Shown: one piece after another, positions 1 through 6,209 of the stretch
How the letters are laid out: each line of letters starts with the position of its first letter
How positions within the stretch are numbered: the stretch's first letter is position 1
Source of the DNA: JBGTBD01 sp041749475
GTDB lineage: Bacteria > Pseudomonadota > Alphaproteobacteria > Rickettsiales > UBA998
Reading direction: 5' to 3'
Length of the DNA: 6,370 nt
Assembly (NCBI GenBank): GCA_041749475.1
Contig: JBGTBD010000054.1
Span: 1 to 6,370 of the forward strand
Notes under the pieces: generated by a model
What the model saw: the letters and a program-made list of their open reading frames with translations, nothing else
The model's database searches: none
What the model was told of the DNA's origin: nothing
Translations under genes and position numbers: made by a program

Positions 1-1
1 G

Positions 2-646
2 CGCGCGACCACGTCTTCTGCCCCTGCGACGCCGCCTTCGGCTGCCATCGTCGAAGCGCGTAAGCTGGCGGATAACGCGAAGACGCTTGCCGAGTTGCGC
101 GAGGCGGTGATGCATTTCACCGGATGCGCATTGAAGAAGACGGCAACTAATACCGTGTTCGCCGACGGGAACCCGGAATCGGACGTGATGGTAATCGGCG
201 AAGCGCCGGGGGCGGAAGAGGATAAGCAGGGCATCCCGTTCTGTGGGGCCAGCGGCAAATTGCTGGATAACGTGTTCGCTTCCATCGGCTTAAGCCGTGC
301 CAAGAACTTCTATATCACCAACACCTTATTCTGGCGTCCGCCGGGAAATCGCCCCCCTACGCCTGAGGAATTAGCCATTTGCGCGCCTTTTGTGGAAAAG
401 CATGTGGCACTCATCAACCCCAAAACGCTTATTTTAGTAGGCAGTACCGCGGCTAAATCGGTGTTGAATACGGTTGTGGGTATTACCAAGCTGCGGGGCA
501 AGCCCCATACTTACGCCACTCCCTATCTTGACCGGAAAGTACCTGTATTCGTTACATTTCATCCGTCTTTTCTGCTCCGCCAGCCGGGGCAAAAGAAGCA
601 AGCCTGGCAGGATATGTTGCTGATAGAAGCGTTCCTACAGCAGTAA
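2..646 (+). CDS. Uracil-DNA glycosylase, family 4 type (5' partial)
   Basis: Base-excision repair enzyme that removes uracil from DNA. The reading frame is open from the window edge, so the true start lies upstream; a TTG at 95 is internal. The first 30 or so visible residues are an Ala/Pro/Ser-rich linker, as is common in alphaproteobacterial homologues. The catalytic domain then shows motif A GEAPGAEED (197-223), followed by QGIPFCGASGKLLD, the NTLFWRPPGNRPPTPEE segment, and motif B HPS (560-568) near the C-terminus, with LLRQPGQKKQAWQDM typical of the alphaproteobacterial group. Classical family-4 enzymes carry a 4Fe-4S cluster on four cysteines. Here the second (125-127) and fourth (380-382) positions are Cys, while the first appears to be Phe and the third is Trp (332-334), so cluster binding is doubtful. 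Only two bases separate its stop codon from the promoter-like sequence for the next gene. The family is clear; the exact subfamily is inferred. Confidence 0.92.
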   Translation, partial: RATTSSAPATPPSAAIVEARKLADNAKTLAELREAVMHFTGCALKKTATNTVFADGNPESDVMVIGEAPGAEEDKQGIPFCGASGKLLDNVFASIGLSRAKNFYITNTLFWRPPGNRPPTPEELAICAPFVEKHVALINPKTLILVGSTAAKSVLNTVVGITKLRGKPHTYATPYLDRKVPVFVTFHPSFLLRQPGQKKQAWQDMLLIEAFLQQ

Positions 647-647
647 A

Positions 648-676
648 TTGATATCTTCCTGCACTTTCCTTATAAG
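648..676 (+). promoter_or_regulatory. Sigma70-like promoter for the lytic transglycosylase gene
   Basis: TTGATA at 648-653 matches the -35 consensus at five of six bases, and TATAAG at 671-676 matches the -10 consensus at five of six, with exactly 17 bases between them. Transcription would start near 682-684. The promoter begins two bases after the glycosylase stop codon, so the transglycosylase gene probably has its own transcript. It is the best promoter match found in the window, judged by consensus only. Confidence 0.55.
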
Positions 677-709
677 TTTTTTATAGTCAGATAGTTACCT
701 ATAAAACTT
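674..709. repeat. AT-rich inverted repeat at the transglycosylase promoter
   Basis: AAGTTTTTTATAG (674-686) is complementary to CTATAAAACTT (699-709) apart from a two-base bulge, with a 12-base loop between them. It overlaps the -10 element and the predicted start of transcription, so it could be an operator for a dimeric regulator or a weak hairpin in the mRNA leader. No T-run follows the right arm, which argues against a terminator for the upstream gene. Confidence 0.5.
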
Positions 710-746
710 GATTTACAGGAAGAGATACCGTATATACGCCGCTCCT

Positions 747-2519
747 ATGCTTACAGGCAGGAAAACATTCAAGGTGGGGTACAACCACCTGCGCAGACAA
801 GCGCAACAGCGTTCGCAGCTATTAGGAGCAGTCACGTTCGGGGTACTTGTATCTGGATGGCTGATTTTTCAGCTTAGTTTTCAAACGCCCACCTTCGGCG
901 CTCCCGATGCCGCCCTTTCCGAAGAATCTTCCGTCAGCCGTGTATTGTCCCTTCCGGACTCATTGGAGAACTCCCGTGCGCGTCAACTGGTGAAGCATTT
1001 CGTCTCCCCGCGTGACCTGAAACTCTACTATTCCGCGTTCCTGCTACAGGATGCCGGGAACATGGAGGATGCACGTATTCTGCTGTCGCAAACCAGCGAC
1101 CCGTTACTCAAAGGGCATGTGGAAGCTAACTTCCTACTCGATAAAACGGCCACGCCGTCGCAAGCCGAGTTCGAGGCATGGCTGGATACCCATAGCGCGT
1201 TGCCGCAAGCACTGGAAGTCAATGCGCGTTACCGCAAGCTGTTCGGCAAAGCCGCGCAGACTTATCCGCTAGCGGTCACCAAACCCATACGCCGCAACTT
1301 CACCGATAGCGTCACCCCGCGCGATGTCATCCGCTCGGGGGATAAGGGTGCGTGGGCACAGGTACAGAACGCTTATATTGACCGCGATTATGCGACGTCC
1401 TATCGCCTCGCCAGCCAGCTAGCGCAGCAAGGCAAGGCGCAGAACGCATCCGCTTACTGGACAGCCGGGATTTCGGCGTGGCATCTCGGTAATTATCAGG
1501 CGGCGGCCAGCTATTTCTCGCAGCTCGATGCGTACCAGAACCAGATATCCCGCCAGCTTTCTTCCGCCGGGGCGTTCTGGGCATATCGCGCGCAATTGAA
1601 GAATGGCAACGGGGGCGAAGCGCTCTCTTCCCTACGCAGTGCCGCGCGCTACCCCGACACCTTCTATGGGCTGCTCGCCAATACACAGCTTAACAGTCTG
1701 CACTGGCAGGATAGCTTGTCGCCCAAAACCAATGCAAATGCGCTGGGGCGGTTCAAGACGGCGCGTGAAATCCTTGCCCTGAAAGCGATCGGGCAGCATA
1801 CGCTCGCTGAAAAACGGATGGCCAGTGCCTACCCGCTCGCTTCCGATAAAACCAAAGAAGCGCTGATGCTCACCGCCCAGGAACTGGGTATCGCCACCCT
1901 GCAACTCGCGATGGCCAAGAAGAATCAAGACCAGACGGAAGGCCAGCTCAACGCGCTGATGTATCCTGTCCCGGAATGGGCTTCGTTACTCAATGATGCG
2001 CAGAAGCCGCTGGTGCTTGCCATCGTACGCAAAGAGTCGGGGTTCAATGCCGGTGTCCGCAGTCCACGTGGCGCGGCGGGGTTGATGCAGATCATGCCCG
2101 GCACGGCCCGCCAGATGGTGCGCGACGGGGCGCTGGAGGTCGAAACCTCGGACATGAGCGATACACTCCCCGCCCGCGCGGCATTGCGGCAAGACCTGCA
2201 TGACGCGGAGTATAATCTCGTCATCGGGCAAGCATATCTGATGCACCTGCAAGACCAGTCCTATATCGGCGACAATCTGATTTATCTCCTCGCCGCGTAT
2301 AATGCCGGGCCGGGTACGTTGACGCAGTGGCAAAAACTCTATTCCAAGCAAGACCCGTTGCTCTTCCTAGAATCCATCCCCTATCGTGAGACGCGTTACT
2401 ACGTGAAGCATGTGATGAAGAATTACTGGGTCTATGCCGCGATGATGCATCAGTCACCCCCCAGCCTGAAGCTGATGAGCCGAGGTGCGTGGCCGGAATT
2501 GGCAAGCGCTAAGCATTAG
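747..2519 (+). CDS. slt: Lytic murein transglycosylase, Slt70-like, membrane-anchored
   Basis: Cleaves the MurNAc-GlcNAc bond of peptidoglycan to give 1,6-anhydromuropeptides in the periplasm. With the ATG at 747 the protein is 590 residues. A basic N-terminus (RKTFKVGYNHLRRQ) precedes a hydrophobic segment at about residues 25-43, which is a signal anchor or signal peptide. Residues 60-400 form an alpha-helical superhelix like the Slt70 U domain, with TPR-like stretches such as AYWTAGISAWHLGNYQAAA and the family signature YPDTFYGLLA. The C-terminal SLT domain has the catalytic Glu in RKESGFN (E430), then GAAGLMQIMPGTA (442-454), LLAAYNAGPG (514-523) and a conserved IPYRETRYYVKHVMKNYW segment. 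The start is uncertain. Nothing resembling a ribosome site lies at proper distance from 747; GTG at 774 has AGGAA about ten bases upstream and keeps the membrane segment; a TTG at 708 lies inside the leader hairpin and is unlikely. The symbol is by similarity. Confidence 0.93.
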   Translation: MLTGRKTFKVGYNHLRRQAQQRSQLLGAVTFGVLVSGWLIFQLSFQTPTFGAPDAALSEESSVSRVLSLPDSLENSRARQLVKHFVSPRDLKLYYSAFLLQDAGNMEDARILLSQTSDPLLKGHVEANFLLDKTATPSQAEFEAWLDTHSALPQALEVNARYRKLFGKAAQTYPLAVTKPIRRNFTDSVTPRDVIRSGDKGAWAQVQNAYIDRDYATSYRLASQLAQQGKAQNASAYWTAGISAWHLGNYQAAASYFSQLDAYQNQISRQLSSAGAFWAYRAQLKNGNGGEALSSLRSAARYPDTFYGLLANTQLNSLHWQDSLSPKTNANALGRFKTAREILALKAIGQHTLAEKRMASAYPLASDKTKEALMLTAQELGIATLQLAMAKKNQDQTEGQLNALMYPVPEWASLLNDAQKPLVLAIVRKESGFNAGVRSPRGAAGLMQIMPGTARQMVRDGALEVETSDMSDTLPARAALRQDLHDAEYNLVIGQAYLMHLQDQSYIGDNLIYLLAAYNAGPGTLTQWQKLYSKQDPLLFLESIPYRETRYYVKHVMKNYWVYAAMMHQSPPSLKLMSRGAWPELASAKH

Positions 2520-2561
2520 TCGGTCATTGCCTTGACGTTTTTTTTGCTTACTCTCGTAGGC

Positions 2562-3182
2562 ATGAAATTCCCAAACCTTTCCCTGGAGAGAAAACTGGCA
2601 GGTATTGCCTGTGGTATTGATGAAGCGGGTCGTGGGCCATTGGCCGGCCCGGTAGTTGCCGCAGCGATCGTGCTCGACCATAGTAGACGCCCTCCTAAAG
2701 GCATCAATGACTCCAAGAAACTCAATGCGGAAAAGCGCGAAGAACTCTACTATAAGCTTATGGAAAGTGCGCAAGTGGGAGTCGGTGAAGCCACTGTGGA
2801 GGAGATTGACCGCCATAATATCCTGCAAGCGACCTTGCTTGCGATGCATAGGGCCTATATGGCACTGGGGTGTACGCCCGATCATGCCCTAGTGGATGGC
2901 AACCGCCCGCCGAAGCTGGATTGCACCATTCATACTATCGTCAAGGGTGATGGCCGTTCCCTTTCCATTGCCGCTGCATCCATCATCGCCAAAGTGACAC
3001 GCGACCGTATCATGCACCAGATGGCAGTGGAGTTCCCGCATTACGGGTTCGAGCGGCATGTGGGGTATGGCACGGCGGATCATCTGCGTGCGCTGGCGCA
3101 GCATGGGCCATGCGTGCATCACCGCCGCAGCTTCGCGCCGGTGCGCGTTGTGCACGAACAACTTTCTTTGGTTATCGCATGA
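2562..3182 (+). CDS. rnhB: Ribonuclease HII
   Basis: Cytoplasmic endonuclease that cuts the RNA strand of RNA/DNA hybrids and nicks 5' of single ribonucleotides misincorporated in DNA, starting ribonucleotide excision repair. At 206 residues it has normal family length. The four metal-binding acidic positions are visible: D20 and E21 in GIDEAGRGPLAGPVVAAA, D112 in LVDGN, and D148 in AAASIIAKVTRD. Other signatures are INDSKKL, HNILQATLLAM and the C-terminal HHRRSFAPV. The ATG at 2562 was chosen because the protein then begins a short distance before the conserved core as in homologues; an in-frame TTG at 2532 would add a hydrophobic decapeptide and lacks a ribosome site. Only a weak GTAGG lies directly before the ATG. 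It starts 42 bases after the transglycosylase stop and overlaps the next gene by four bases, so a shared transcript is likely. Confidence 0.96.
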   Translation: MKFPNLSLERKLAGIACGIDEAGRGPLAGPVVAAAIVLDHSRRPPKGINDSKKLNAEKREELYYKLMESAQVGVGEATVEEIDRHNILQATLLAMHRAYMALGCTPDHALVDGNRPPKLDCTIHTIVKGDGRSLSIAAASIIAKVTRDRIMHQMAVEFPHYGFERHVGYGTADHLRALAQHGPCVHHRRSFAPVRVVHEQLSLVIA

Positions 3183-3508
3183 GCCATATCCACTATCGCA
3201 AACGGTCACTTTTTCCGAAAACGCTGAAACAGAGCGTTGACCATCTGTTGCCAACTGCCTGCAAAGGGCGCGGGACACCAATGCCCGCCCTGCTCCAGCA
3301 CTGGCCGGAGATCGCAGGGAAGATGTATGCGGACAAGGCGATTCCCTTACAGTTCCAACAGGATATACACACCAAAATGGGTATTCTGACTATAAAGGCC
3401 TCGGGACCTGTGGCGTTGGAAATTTCGCATATGGAACCTCAGATTCTGGAGCGTATCGCACTGCATTTAGGCTATAAAGCCATCCACCGATTGAAGATAA
3501 TTCAGTAA
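3179..3508 (+). CDS. DUF721 / DciA-family protein
   Basis: A small protein of 109 residues with the DUF721 fold: an HWPEIAGKMYADKAIPLQF segment (the family's W-x-x-I-[VA]-G start), then GILTIKASGPVALEISHMEPQILERI and the closing helix LGYKAIHRLKII. DciA, the best-studied member of this family, helps load the replicative helicase DnaB in bacteria that lack DnaC or DnaI. Alphaproteobacterial DUF721 proteins are thought to be its relatives, but that role is inferred here. The ATG at 3179 overlaps the rnhB stop as ATGA, which strongly supports this start and translational coupling; there is no ribosome site of its own. The frame stays open upstream to 3110, but that stretch is rnhB read in another frame. 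The family is clear from the sequence, the function less so. Confidence 0.88.
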   Translation: MSHIHYRKRSLFPKTLKQSVDHLLPTACKGRGTPMPALLQHWPEIAGKMYADKAIPLQFQQDIHTKMGILTIKASGPVALEISHMEPQILERIALHLGYKAIHRLKIIQ

Positions 3509-3551
3509 AATTTTAAGTTTTGTTAACCTTCTGTTGTTAGATTCTTAGCAA

Positions 3552-3600
3552 TTCCCACTTAGAATGGGAAAGTAACAATACAATAAAAAGATATTCCCAT
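3552..3600 (+). promoter_or_regulatory. Competing TTCCCA/TGGGAA hairpins in the EAL-gene leader
   Basis: TTCCCA at 3552-3557 pairs with TGGGAA at 3565-3570 (six base pairs, seven-base loop). A second TTCCCAT at 3594-3600 could instead pair with ATGGGAA (3564-3570) and would bury the first two bases of the start codon at 3599. The two pairings exclude each other, as in a simple RNA switch. The first arm pair alone could also be a DNA operator. The sequence pairing is certain; a function is speculative. Confidence 0.3.
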
Positions 3601-5335
3601 GTCGATGCTACGCCATAACCTCAAGGAGGAACGCGACCGTTTCGTTGCATTCGCTTTCGCCAATGCCGACATGATCGTCGAGCTGGATGAGGTGGGCGAT
3701 ATCGTGTTCATCGACGGCGCAACCAAAGGGTTGCTCGGCAAAACGCCTATCGACATCAAGGGCGATCCCTTCATCAATTACATTCATGACAAGGATAAGG
3801 ATCGGTATCAGGCTATTTTCCATAGCCTGACCAAAATCCCGCGCATTGATTCCTTCCAGGTGAATTTGCGTAAAGTGGGTGAAGACGCCATTCCCGTACA
3901 TCTTTCGGGCTTCCGCCTCGGCATCCGTCAGAACCATACCTATTTCTCCATCAACCTGCCGAAAAGCGACGGTGAGTTCATCGAGATTTTCCGCCGCGAT
4001 TCCGAATCCGGCCTGCTGAATAAAGAAAGTTTTATCGAGACCGCGAACGAGAAAATCCGCGAAGCGGAGCAGGACGGTAAACAGGTTGCGCTGACCATGC
4101 TTGATTTTTCGCAACTCAAAGCGCTGCTAGATAATCTCCCCGACGGTCAGGCAGAAGAATTGCTGGCGCAGATCAGCCAATATCTCCGCTCCAAATCCAT
4201 CGACGGCGACACTGCCGGGGTAATCGACGAAGGGTCCTTCTCCGTGGTGCATGACAGTTCCATCACCCGGGAACAGATGATGCAGGAATTGACCGTCATT
4301 ACCCAAAAGCTCGACCCGCGCGGTATCGGGGTGACACCAAACGCGACTAGCGTAGATGCGAAGTTCGAGCGGTTGACGGCGCAGGATTCGGCCAACGCCC
4401 TGCTCTATACCCTCAACAAATTCGCGACCCAGAGCGGTGAGGCGTTCAGCCTTGAATCATTGACACAAGGCTATGAAGAGATGCTCGGCGATACGGTCGA
4501 GAAAATCGCCAAGTTCAAGGATGCGGTGGAGTTCGATAGTTTCGATATCGCCTTCCAGCCCATCGTCGATATCAAGAGCGGTATCATCCACCATTATGAA
4601 TGCCTCGTACGCCTGAAGGACGGCGTGGGGTTCGATAACCCGTTCCACTTCATCACCTTCGGGGAACAGGCTGGCCTCATCAACGAGTTCGATCTCGCGA
4701 TGCTGCAAAAAACGATGGTGACGCTGGAAGAAGCGGCTGAAAAGGGTAACCACCCGCTGGTCGCCGTCAACGTTTCAGGCCGGTCACTCGGCTCCACCAT
4801 GTTCATGGATGCTTTTGACAAGATCTTGGATAATTACCCCAAACTGCGCAAGCAGGTCATTGTGGAGATCACTGAGTCCTCGAAAATCTCAGACATCAAC
4901 GCCGCCAATGCTTTCGTGCAACGCTTGCGTGAGAAGGGCAACCTCTTCTGCCTCGATGATTTCGGCACGGGGGAATCCTCCTTCGATTATCTGCGCAACC
5001 TGCATGTCGATTTCATCAAGATCGACGGAAGCTACGTGCGGGAATCGGTGAAAACGGTACGCGGCCGCCAGTTACTGCGTGCGATGTCCGGCCTTTGCCA
5101 ATCGCTCAACGTCGTCACCATCGGGGAGATGGTGGAGGACGAAAGCAGCGCCCGCTTGCTGTGGGATTGCGGTATCAAGTTCGGCCAAGGCTATTTCTTC
5201 GGCAAGCCGACGATCGACCAGACGACACTCGCCAACTGCTCCAAACCCACCCCCTTCTATCGCGGCATCCTGCGTGCTCGGAAAATCAAGGATTTCGAGA
5301 AGAAATGGTGGTTGGGTGAGAATACGGAGTCGTAA
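3599..5335 (+). CDS. PAS / degenerate GGDEF / EAL protein, probable c-di-GMP phosphodiesterase
   Basis: A 578-residue protein with no membrane segment or signal peptide, so probably a cytoplasmic sensor enzyme. Residues about 16-125 look like a PAS domain (NADMIVELDEVGDIVFID, then GLLGKTPIDIKGDPF and YIHDKDKDRYQAIF). Residues about 134-245 resemble a GGDEF domain, starting at DSESGLLNKESF, but the signature is replaced by DEGSF (210-214), so cyclase activity is not expected. The EAL domain (about 314-555) keeps the residues for c-di-GMP hydrolysis: Q320 in FQPIV, E334 in ECLVR (ECL in place of EAL), N391 in VNVSG, E423 in VEITES, D453 and D454 in LDDFGTG, K474 in IKID, E510 and E513 in GEMVE, and Q530 in GQGYFFGKP. 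It should linearise c-di-GMP to pGpG, perhaps gated by the PAS or the inactive GGDEF domain. The ATG at 3599 has only a weak AAAAAG upstream; ATG at 3605 is an alternative. The gene converges on phaR. Confidence 0.92.
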   Translation: MSMLRHNLKEERDRFVAFAFANADMIVELDEVGDIVFIDGATKGLLGKTPIDIKGDPFINYIHDKDKDRYQAIFHSLTKIPRIDSFQVNLRKVGEDAIPVHLSGFRLGIRQNHTYFSINLPKSDGEFIEIFRRDSESGLLNKESFIETANEKIREAEQDGKQVALTMLDFSQLKALLDNLPDGQAEELLAQISQYLRSKSIDGDTAGVIDEGSFSVVHDSSITREQMMQELTVITQKLDPRGIGVTPNATSVDAKFERLTAQDSANALLYTLNKFATQSGEAFSLESLTQGYEEMLGDTVEKIAKFKDAVEFDSFDIAFQPIVDIKSGIIHHYECLVRLKDGVGFDNPFHFITFGEQAGLINEFDLAMLQKTMVTLEEAAEKGNHPLVAVNVSGRSLGSTMFMDAFDKILDNYPKLRKQVIVEITESSKISDINAANAFVQRLREKGNLFCLDDFGTGESSFDYLRNLHVDFIKIDGSYVRESVKTVRGRQLLRAMSGLCQSLNVVTIGEMVEDESSARLLWDCGIKFGQGYFFGKPTIDQTTLANCSKPTPFYRGILRARKIKDFEKKWWLGENTES

Positions 5336-5395
5336 TTTCTTGATTTAAATACGGGCCAACATAGTCCTAGCCCTCATTCACCGTTATCACCTCCT

Positions 5396-5515
5396 CGTCA
5401 TTCCCGCGAAAGCTGGAATCCAGTCGAGAGCGCCGTGGGCGCGATCTATCCACTTAAAGGGGTTTTCTGCACCGCAGACGCGGTGCGCTGGATTCCCGCT
5501 TTCGCGGGAATGACG
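5396..5515. repeat. 120-base compound inverted repeat (REP/MITE-like)
   Basis: The arms at 5396-5423 and 5488-5515 are reverse complements at 27 of 28 bases, beginning CGTCATTCCCGCGAAAGC and ending GGAATCCAG; the single difference is T versus G next to the GGAAT. The right arm is itself a perfect hairpin (ATTCCCGC, TTTC, GCGGGAAT; 5492-5511), while the left arm has one mismatch in the same hairpin. The 64-base centre holds two further stems: GCGCC-GTG-GGCGC (5430-5442) and GCACCGC-AGAC-GCGGTGC (5469-5486). Palindromes of the CATTCCCGCGAAAGCGGGAATCC type are dispersed in many proteobacterial genomes and resemble the ATTCCC/GGGAAT inverted repeats of Neisseria. Placed between two converging genes, it may act as a two-way terminator. 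No target-site duplication or coding frame was recognised. Confidence 0.85.
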
Positions 5516-5570
5516 ATAGATGGTGGAAATTATGGAAAGCTCCTAAACAGCGAGGACGAAACCAACACGT

Positions 5571-5600
5571 AAAAAGAAAGAAAAACTACTTCTTCTTTTT
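5571..5600 (-). terminator. Weak A/T inverted repeat at the phaR 3' end
   Basis: Read on the minus strand, AAAAAGAA inside the lysine-rich tail of phaR (5600-5593) can pair with TTCTTTTT after the stop codon (5578-5571), leaving a 14-base loop and a T-rich exit. The stem is almost all A-T and no GC-rich core precedes the T-run, so this is a poor match to a standard intrinsic terminator. The stronger palindrome further downstream is the more likely stop signal. Confidence 0.2.
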
Positions 5601-6125
5601 CTTCTCTGGTGCAGCCGTTGCAGCTGGTTGTTCAGCGTCTTCGGGATTATAATACATCTCGAAGGGGTTGAACATGGAGAAGGCTTTGGTGAACATGTTC
5701 ATGTTCTGGCGCCCCAGCTCCTCGAACTGCGTCATCGGGTTATACTGATCCCACGTGCGACCCATGTAGGTGCGGATTTTTTCCTGGTTCATGGCGAAGG
5801 CTTCCATGCTGGTGTCGAGGTAATGGGGAATCAGCTCGGAAATGCTGTCGTCATACATCTCGATGACGCGTTTCAAAAAGCCGATAGGCAGGACGCTGTG
5901 ATTGCCGTTGATCTCCTGCTCAAAGATGATCTGGCTCAAAATCTGGCGGGTCAGGTCTTCGTCGGACTTCGCGTCGCGCACGATGACTTCCGTACCTTCT
6001 TTCACCATTTTGCGCACGTCTTCCAGCGTGATGTACATGCTGGTTTGGGTGTTATACAGACGACGGTTAGCGTATTTCTTGATGACGACGGCTTCAGCCG
6101 TTTTCTGGGTGGTTTTGCTTGCCAT
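5586..6125 (-). CDS. phaR: Polyhydroxyalkanoate synthesis regulator/repressor PhaR
   Basis: DNA-binding regulator that represses phasin and other PHA genes and is released when it binds PHA granules. The 179-residue protein has the N-terminal PHA accumulation DNA-binding domain (about 12-72) with the hallmark IKKYANRRLYNT (15-26), YITLEDVRKMV and ILSQIIFEQE (62-71). It is followed by the PHB-accumulation helical region (about 79-121: LPIGFLKRVIEMYDDSISEL) and a Met/Phe/Asn-rich stretch likely to contact granules (FTKAFSMFNPFEMYY). The tail ends in five lysines after an Ala/Pro linker. The ATG at 6125 has a good ribosome site, AGGAA at 6138-6134, eight bases upstream. The gene is divergent from an unknown gene at 6210 and converges with the EAL gene. 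PhaR usually regulates its own gene, and a TGC palindrome upstream fits that. Confidence 0.95.
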   Translation of the reverse strand: MASKTTQKTAEAVVIKKYANRRLYNTQTSMYITLEDVRKMVKEGTEVIVRDAKSDEDLTRQILSQIIFEQEINGNHSVLPIGFLKRVIEMYDDSISELIPHYLDTSMEAFAMNQEKIRTYMGRTWDQYNPMTQFEELGRQNMNMFTKAFSMFNPFEMYYNPEDAEQPAATAAPEKKKKK

Positions 6126-6133
6126 AAATCACA

Positions 6134-6138
6134 TTCCT
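6134..6138 (-). promoter_or_regulatory. Ribosome binding site of phaR
   Basis: AGGAA on the minus strand, eight bases before the ATG at 6125. It fixes the start of phaR and is one of the few clear Shine-Dalgarno sequences in this window. Confidence 0.75.
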
Positions 6139-6166
6139 GCTAAATATTAACGCATTCAGAACGCGC

Positions 6167-6195
6167 AGCATAACACCCGATACTTGAAGCTGCAA
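6167..6195 (-). promoter_or_regulatory. Possible phaR promoter
   Basis: On the minus strand TTGCAG (6195-6190) and TATGCT (6172-6167) are separated by 17 bases. They match the -35 and -10 consensus at three and four of six bases. The spacing and position, about 42 bases before the start codon, are right, but the match is modest. Confidence 0.3.
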
Positions 6196-6201
6196 CAGCA
6201 A
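6190..6201. promoter_or_regulatory. phaR: Possible PhaR operator (TGC palindrome)
   Basis: CTGC-AACA-GCAA is a CTGC-N4-GCAG-like palindrome with one mismatch. From memory, Paracoccus PhaR binds TGC-rich palindromes of this kind. The site covers the possible phaR -35 element and runs into the ribosome site of the divergent gene at 6210, so PhaR bound here could repress both. The motif is visible; binding is inferred. Confidence 0.3.
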
Positions 6202-6209
6202 GGTACGCG

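Noticed and set aside
95..97. TTG as the start of the uracil-DNA glycosylase
   Set aside because: The frame is open to the window edge, and upstream codons encode the linker and first helix expected in homologues.
2538..2545. T-run as an intrinsic terminator of the lytic transglycosylase gene
   Set aside because: No GC-rich stem precedes the T-run.
2532..2560. TTGACG at 2532-2537 as a -35 element for rnhB
   Set aside because: The hexamer is good, but nothing resembling a -10 element lies 16-18 bases downstream (TCGTAG/CGTAGG), and the start codon follows immediately.
3513..3527. CtrA-like box TTAA-N-TTAAC ahead of the EAL gene
   Set aside because: The spacer is six bases, not the seven of the CtrA consensus, and such AT motifs arise easily by chance. 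It deserves a glance only if relatives conserve it.
3623..3630. AAGGAGGA, a near-perfect Shine-Dalgarno sequence inside the EAL gene
   Set aside because: No in-frame start codon follows at a useful distance; it simply encodes Lys-Glu-Glu.
3608..4114. Open frame of 168 codons on the - strand inside the EAL gene
   Set aside because: Antisense shadow of the PAS/GGDEF coding region, with no family signature.
5396..5515. CRISPR array
   Set aside because: There are only two repeat units and they are inverted, not direct; no cas genes are present.
5628..6143. Long open frame of 171 codons on the + strand opposite phaR
   Set aside because: It is the antisense shadow of phaR, which has a clear family match and ribosome site. 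The + strand product is His/Val/Phe-rich with no recognisable domain.
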